This document shows, piece after piece, positions 33,569-37,179 of a DNA stretch of 37,179 nt. Positions within the stretch are counted from its first letter, which is position 1. The number at the start of each line of letters is the position of its first letter. The notes under the pieces are model-generated. The model was not told where the DNA came from, made no database searches, and saw only the letters and a list, made by a program, of their open reading frames with translations. The stretch is taken from the NCBI GenBank assembly GCA_019419545.1, contig DXZT01000012.1, positions 1-37,179 of the forward strand, given 5' to 3'. A program made the position numbers and the translations under genes. Source of the DNA: Collinsella sp. (GTDB lineage Bacteria; Actinomycetota; Coriobacteriia; Coriobacteriales; Coriobacteriaceae).

Positions 33569-34852
33569 CTAGCACTGCTCGAGCGCCTGCTCAAGGTCGG
33601 CAATCAGATCGGCCGTGTCCTCGAGGCCGCACGACAGGCGCACCATGTCGGCAGAGATGCCACAGGCGATGAGCTCCTCATCGTTCATCTGGCGATGCGT
33701 GGCATTAGCGGGATGCAGGCAGCAGGTGCGGGCGTCAGCCACATGCGTGGCGATCTGGGCAAGTTTAAGGCTCTTCATAAAGGTCTCGGCCGCCGCGCGA
33801 CCACCGTTAAAGCCAAAGCTCACAACGCCGCAGGTACCGTTAGGCATGTACTTCTGAGCCAGGTCATAGTACTTATCGCCCTCCAGGCCCGGATAGCTCA
33901 CGAAGCGTACCTTGGGATGGCTCTGCAGGAACTTGGCAACGGCCTGGCCGTTCTCACAATGACGCGGCATGCGTACATGCAGGCTCTCGAGCGAGCTGTT
34001 CAAGAAGAATGCCGCCTGCGGGTTCTGCATGGGGCCGAGGTCGCGCATGAGCTGAGCGGTTGCCTTGGTAATGAAGGCACCCTCGCGACCGAACTTCTCG
34101 GCATACGTCACGCCGTGGTAGCTCTCGTCGGGCGTGGTGAGACCCGGGAACTTGTCTGCATGGGCCATCCAGTCAAACTGGCCGTGGTCGACGATCACGC
34201 CGCCCAGGTAGGCAGCATGTCCATCCATGTACTTGGTGGTAGAGTGCGTAACGATGTCGGCGCCCCACTCAAAGGGACGGCACATCACGGGCGTCGGGAA
34301 GGTGTTGTCGACCATCAGCGGCACGCCGTGGTCATGTGCGGCCTTGGCAAAGCGCTCAATATCGAGCACGGCGAGGGCGGGGTTGGCGATCGTCTCGCCA
34401 AAGACAAGCTTGGTATTGGGCTCAAATGCCGCCTCGAGCTCCTCGTCGGTGCAGTCGGGGGCAACGAACGTGCAGGTCACGCCCATGCGGCCCATGGTGT
34501 GGGCGAGCAGGTTATACGTACCGCCGTAAATGGCAGAGCTCGCGACCACATGATCGCCGGCACCGACCACGTTAAAGATCGCGAGGAAATTCGCAGCCAT
34601 GCCCGAGCTCGTGAGCATCGCAGCGGTGCCGCCCTCCATCTCGCAGATCTTGGCGGCAACGAGATCGCACGTGGGGTTCTGCAAACGGCTGTAGAAGTAG
34701 CCCGACTCCTCTAGGTCAAACAGCTTGCCCATGTGCTCGGACGTGTCGTACTTCCACGTGGTGGACTGGTAGATGGGCACCTGGCGCGGCTCGGCATCTC
34801 CCGGGTGATAGCCGCCCTGAACACATGTAGTTCCGATGGTCTGCTCGCTCAT
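33569..34852 (-). CDS. metY: O-acetylhomoserine sulfhydrylase (Cys/Met metabolism PLP enzyme)
   Basis: This 427-residue PLP enzyme makes homocysteine from O-acetylhomoserine and sulfide. It begins IGTTCVQGGYHPGD and has YSRLQNPT, SSGMAANFLAIFNVV, the FGETIANPALAVLD segment and the PLP lysine in THSTTKYMDGHAAYLGG. The C-terminus ADARTCCLHPANATHRQM followed by VRLSCGLEDTADLI fits the MetY group rather than MetB. The ATG at 34852 has AGGGAG six bases upstream. It is monocistronic, ended by the terminator at 33453-33500. No SAM riboswitch is visible upstream. Confidence 0.93.
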   Translation of the reverse strand: MSEQTIGTTCVQGGYHPGDAEPRQVPIYQSTTWKYDTSEHMGKLFDLEESGYFYSRLQNPTCDLVAAKICEMEGGTAAMLTSSGMAANFLAIFNVVGAGDHVVASSAIYGGTYNLLAHTMGRMGVTCTFVAPDCTDEELEAAFEPNTKLVFGETIANPALAVLDIERFAKAAHDHGVPLMVDNTFPTPVMCRPFEWGADIVTHSTTKYMDGHAAYLGGVIVDHGQFDWMAHADKFPGLTTPDESYHGVTYAEKFGREGAFITKATAQLMRDLGPMQNPQAAFFLNSSLESLHVRMPRHCENGQAVAKFLQSHPKVRFVSYPGLEGDKYYDLAQKYMPNGTCGVVSFGFNGGRAAAETFMKSLKLAQIATHVADARTCCLHPANATHRQMNDEELIACGISADMVRLSCGLEDTADLIADLEQALEQC

Positions 34853-34936
34853 ATCTAGCTCCCTTGCCTGGGTTACGTTTTATTCGGTTCACGATACCGC
34901 TACCCTGCACCCCTCTCAACCCATCCCCAAGGTAGG

Positions 34937-34965
34937 TTAAGGGACAAATTGATCAGAGGTATTTA
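34937..34965 (+). promoter_or_regulatory. Candidate promoter of the C_GCAxxG_C_C gene
   Basis: TTAAGG (34937-34942) and TATTTA (34960-34965) are separated by 17 bp on the plus strand. Both hexamers are imperfect, so support is modest. Confidence 0.3.
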
Positions 34966-35082
34966 TCTCAAGCCTTGGGCATTTGCTCGATAGATAAAAA
35001 CGAGGCATACATGAAGCTCTCGATGATTACATGCCCCGTCACGGGTACCATAGGCGGGTACACCGTAACCAAGGAGACAACG

Positions 35083-35529
35083 ATGAAGCAAATCGATACG
35101 GCCCAACTCGACATCACCGCCTGTCAGGCTCAGGCTGCCGAATACCACGCCCGTGGCTTTAACTGCGCCCAGGCCGTCGCCTGCACGCTCGCGCCCGCTG
35201 TCGGGCTCGACCCCCAGGTCGCCTTTACCCTCACCGAGGGCTTTGGCGCCGGCATGGGCGGTATGACCGAGACCTGCGGCGCCATCTCGGGCGCCGTGGC
35301 CATCATGGGCTTTGTAATGAGCGATGGCATGGAAAACCCGAAGACCAAGGGCCAGACCTACAAGCTGTCGCGCGAGATTGCCAAGCGCTTTGGCGAGAAG
35401 AACACGACGACCGTCTGCGGCACGCTCAAGGGCATCGGATCGGACAAGGGTCCGCTCCGCAGCTGTCCCGGTTGCATCGACGATGCCGTCGAAATCGCCT
35501 GTGATGTACTAAAGCAGCTCGCCGAGTAA
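35083..35529 (+). CDS. C_GCAxxG_C_C family protein
   Basis: This 148-residue protein belongs to the C_GCAxxG_C_C family (TIGR01909 type), of unknown function and probably redox- or metal-related. The conserved cysteines are visible in GFNCAQAVACTL, TETCGAISGAVAIMG, TVCGTL and SCPGCIDDAVEIA. The start ATG 35083 follows AAGGAG six bases upstream and gives the usual family length. An ATG at 35011 with a GAGG site would add 24 residues and cannot be excluded. It converges on yigZ. Confidence 0.82.
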   Translation: MKQIDTAQLDITACQAQAAEYHARGFNCAQAVACTLAPAVGLDPQVAFTLTEGFGAGMGGMTETCGAISGAVAIMGFVMSDGMENPKTKGQTYKLSREIAKRFGEKNTTTVCGTLKGIGSDKGPLRSCPGCIDDAVEIACDVLKQLAE

Positions 35530-35542
35530 ACGGCAGCGACAT

Positions 35543-35592
35543 AAAACGACGGTCGGTGTGCTTGGGATCCGTCCAAAAGCACGCCGGCCGTC
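35543..35592. terminator. Shared terminator hairpin between the converging C_GCAxxG_C_C and yigZ genes
   Basis: A ~16-bp imperfect stem (35548-35563 and 35577-35592) lies between the two stop codons. On the minus strand it is followed by GTTTTAT, serving yigZ. On the plus strand no T-tract follows, so use in that direction is weaker. Confidence 0.6.
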
Positions 35593-35596
35593 GCCG

Positions 35597-36232
35597 TTAG
35601 AACTCGGCAAATTCGGGAGTGCTGACCTCAATCTCCTCGCGCCCCGCCATAAGCTCGCGCATCTTAGCGCAAAACGACTCCTGCTCCCCCGCCTTAAACA
35701 CCAAATGAAGTGTCACGGCATCCGCGTACTCGGTATCCGAAACCTTGGCACCGGAATCCTGGGCCAAGCGAAGCACCTGCTCATACTGCGGATAGGCCAC
35801 ATGCACGTCAACCGGCACGACGCTTGTCATCTCGACGATCTGCCCGGCCTCCTGAGCCGCGGCCACCGCCGCCTGCGTCGCCGCGGTATATGCGCGCACC
35901 AAGCCACCAGGACCCAACAGCGTGCCACCAAAATAGCGCGTCACTACGCAGCAAACATTTTTGAGCGCCGCACCGCGCAACACCTCGAGAGTCGGCATAC
36001 CGCTCGTGCGGCTCGGCTCACCATCATCGCTCTGGCGCTCGCGTCCATCGACCAAAATCCACGCGGGAACATTGTGTCGAGCGTCGTAATGACGCTTGCG
36101 AACCATCTCGATAAAGGCATTCGCCTCGTCCTCGGACTCAATATGGACCAGCTGGGCAATAAACCGGCTCTTGCGGTCCACAAACTCGCCCGAAGCCTCA
36201 ATATTCGATTGCAGAGTAAAATAGCTGTCCAA
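35597..36232 (-). CDS. yigZ: YigZ/IMPACT family protein
   Basis: This ~211-residue protein of the YigZ/IMPACT (UPF0029) family has an N-terminal domain with the signature NVCCVVTRYFGGTLLGPGGLVRAYTAA and a smaller C-terminal domain ending in STPEFAEF. The bacterial role is uncertain; IMPACT proteins in eukaryotes regulate the Gcn2 pathway. The start is probably TTG at 36232-36230, five bases after GAGGGG. A TTG one codon earlier would be too close to that site. Both are non-ATG, so start confidence is moderate. Confidence 0.85.
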   Translation of the reverse strand: MDSYFTLQSNIEASGEFVDRKSRFIAQLVHIESEDEANAFIEMVRKRHYDARHNVPAWILVDGRERQSDDGEPSRTSGMPTLEVLRGAALKNVCCVVTRYFGGTLLGPGGLVRAYTAATQAAVAAAQEAGQIVEMTSVVPVDVHVAYPQYEQVLRLAQDSGAKVSDTEYADAVTLHLVFKAGEQESFCAKMRELMAGREEIEVSTPEFAEF

Positions 36233-36390
36233 CAAAGCCCCTCAACAACAAGCAAAGCAACAAACAGCCTCAATAATACGGCAAAGGCCGTACCGATAAC
36301 CCCGGTAAAAAGAACGGCGACGCCGATGACCAGGCAAAAACAGCGAGACGCCAAGGATGACAACGCCGATGAATCCGTCAACGAAAGCGA
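36233..36390 (-). pseudogene. Possible remnant of a small two-helix membrane protein
   Basis: Between yigZ and the palindrome, two minus-strand frames together read as a hydrophobic protein. One gives VLAFVDGFIGVVILGVSLF, the other LVIGVAVLFTGVIGTAFAV and LLRLFVALLVVEGL. They join near a T-run at about 36335-36340, as if a one-base shift had occurred. There is no good start codon or ribosome site, and the second frame runs into yigZ. No family is recognised. Confidence 0.25.
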
Positions 36391-36489
36391 GAACCCGTCA
36401 GCGCGAGCAAGGTGCCTTGAAAGACGAGGGCATTGACCTTATGGTCATGCCCGAAGGCTTGAAAGGCAGATTGCCGCGCTGACGGGTTC
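36391..36489. repeat. Near-perfect ~99 bp palindrome downstream of rnpB
   Basis: The outer arms are 15-bp exact (GAACCCGTCAGCGCG and complement) and the centre is GGGCATTGACC-TTAT-GGTCATGCCC. In between the halves pair with only a few mismatches. In RNA it forms a single ~47-bp hairpin. It lies 17 bp past the rnpB 3' end, is unrelated in sequence to the elements at 19619 and 20920, and lacks a T-tract. Confidence 0.7.
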
Positions 36490-36505
36490 GCAGCGCCAAC
36501 AAAGT

Positions 36506-36867
36506 GCTGAGTGGGCCTATAAGCCGGGTTCTGTCGTGAACGGTCATTTATCTTGTCTGCACGTTACCATGCAGCTCCACGCACGCTACCCGAACGCGGA
36601 CCGGGCCGGCCCATAGCGTTCCTATTCGCGCTTGCTCCGGATGGGGCTTGCCAAGCCGCCGTGTTGCCACGACGCTGGTGGTCTCTTACACCACCGTTTC
36701 AGCTTTTCCCTTTACGCCTTGCGGCGCAGGTGGGAGTCTTCTTTTCTGCGGCGCTTTCCGTCGGATCACTCCGCCCGGCCGTTAGCCGGCATCCCGCCCT
36801 CTGGAGCCCGGACTTTCCTCACGCGTACCGCAAGCAGCACATCGCGCGACCGTCTGGCCCACTCAGC
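36506..36867 (-). ncRNA. rnpB: RNase P RNA, class A
   Basis: This is the catalytic RNA of RNase P, which matures tRNA 5' ends. The P1 helix is a perfect 12-bp pairing of GCTGAGTGGGCC (5' end, 36867) with GGCCCACTCAGC (3' end, 36506). The conserved core segments GAGGAAAGTCCGGGCTCC near the 5' end and ACAGAACCCGGCTTATAGG near the 3' end are present on the minus strand. Length of about 362 nt fits a class A RNA of high-GC bacteria. Ends are set by P1; mature ends may differ by a few bases. Confidence 0.95.
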
Positions 36868-36875
36868 AGTGCAAG

Positions 36876-36884
36876 AGTGTAGCA
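36876..36884 (-). promoter_or_regulatory. Extended -10 promoter of rnpB
   Basis: On the minus strand TGCTACACT, an extended -10 (TGn then TACACT at 36881-36876), lies 8 nt before the first base of P1. The -35 region (TTGCCT, 15 bp away) is poor, as is usual for extended -10 promoters. Confidence 0.6.
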
Positions 36885-36962
36885 CACCGTTACCGCAGGC
36901 AATGGCACAACGCAAACGCTCGACACGATAAACCAAGAACCGCCATGCGCTACAATGGTCCT

Positions 36963-37066
36963 GTCGATGGGCAACGTCGTCAGTCGAGACGCGACCGCGC
37001 TCCGCACCCCTCCGTCTACTCGGTGTGTTCCCGCCTCCTCCCCGAGGCGGGATGTCGGCTTTTTTT
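36963..37066 (+). ncRNA. Candidate small RNA or leader RNA at the right edge
   Basis: A -10 box TACAAT (36951-36956) on the plus strand is followed about 100 nt later by a 9-bp GC-rich stem TCCCGCCTC/GAGGCGGGA (37029-37037 / 37044-37052). A T7 tract (37060-37066) follows, though 7 nt after the stem. No ORF with a ribosome site is inside. It could be a small RNA or an attenuator of a gene beyond the window. It matches no RNA family I recognise. The rest of 36885-37131 shows nothing else. Confidence 0.35.
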
Positions 37067-37131
37067 CATGCACCGACAATCCAATAGCCTGTGGACAGCC
37101 CGGCAGCATTGCGCATCTCGGCGCCAAATCA

Positions 37132-37156
37132 AAACCACCCCTAAAAGGGGTGGTTT
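37132..37156. terminator. Bidirectional terminator-like hairpin at the right edge
   Basis: A perfect 10-bp stem AAACCACCCC/GGGGTGGTTT has a 5-nt loop. On the minus strand it continues TTTTGA, as expected for termination of a leftward gene beyond the window. Confidence 0.6.
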
Positions 37157-37179
37157 GCTCTTAGGGTATAACCCTTGGA

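Noticed and set aside
34853..34974. SAM riboswitch or T-box upstream of metY
   Set aside because: The interval is short and lacks the conserved aptamer elements or a terminator hairpin.

Overview
The window is about 37 kb of a GC-rich (roughly 60%) genome. It most resembles a strictly anaerobic gut Actinobacterium of the class Coriobacteriia, probably Collinsella or a close relative. That assignment is inference. It rests on a LAxTG-type sorting signal on a BspA/InlB-like surface protein, a SelD that itself carries selenocysteine, a YedF/DUF3343/cysteine-desulfurase selenium module, YjiM/YjiL-type anaerobic reductase genes, and a class A RNase P RNA. No marker gene in the window settles genus or species.

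Layout, left to right. A formate/nitrite channel gene runs off the left edge (1-457, minus). It is followed by tRNA-Gly(UCC) and tRNA-Pro(UGG) (766-922, minus), a BrnQ-type branched-chain amino acid carrier (1014-2372, minus), and a gigantic surface-protein locus (2491-15429, minus). That locus is 4313 codons long and is cut by one in-frame amber codon near its 5' end. Next comes a same-strand selenium and iron-sulfur block (15556-22312): cysteine desulfurase, DUF3343, YedF, SelD with a UGA-encoded selenocysteine, a BadF/HgdC-type ATPase activator, and two paralogous double-cubane/2-hydroxyacyl-CoA dehydratase-type reductases, the distal one frameshifted. Then follow molybdate uptake (modC, modB, modA; 22742-26199) and molybdopterin genes (mogA/moaB, moeA; 26404-28156), all minus. 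On the plus strand are a ClC-type anion/proton antiporter and a diacylglycerol-kinase-family lipid kinase. After these come an ArfB-like GGQ factor, xpt, an MFS transporter and metY (minus), a C_GCAxxG_C_C protein (plus), a YigZ/IMPACT protein (minus) and rnpB (minus).

How the genes may work together. Selenophosphate synthesis, a probable selenium-delivery set (desulfurase, YedF, DUF3343), molybdate uptake, late molybdenum-cofactor assembly and a formate/nitrite channel lie within 28 kb. These supplies would suit a Sec- and molybdopterin-containing formate dehydrogenase elsewhere in the genome (inference). The activator plus two reductases form an ATP-driven low-potential electron transfer system of unknown substrate, placed directly next to selD.

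Structure beyond genes. Two homologous ~84 bp palindromic elements separate activator, reductase 1 and reductase 2. A third, unrelated ~99 bp near-perfect palindrome lies just downstream of rnpB. tRNA-Gly 3'-end fragments form an attachment-site-like arrangement at 577-704. Several intrinsic terminators, a palindrome-rich control region before modA, a short leader ORF before reductase 2 and a candidate small RNA at the right edge are also visible.
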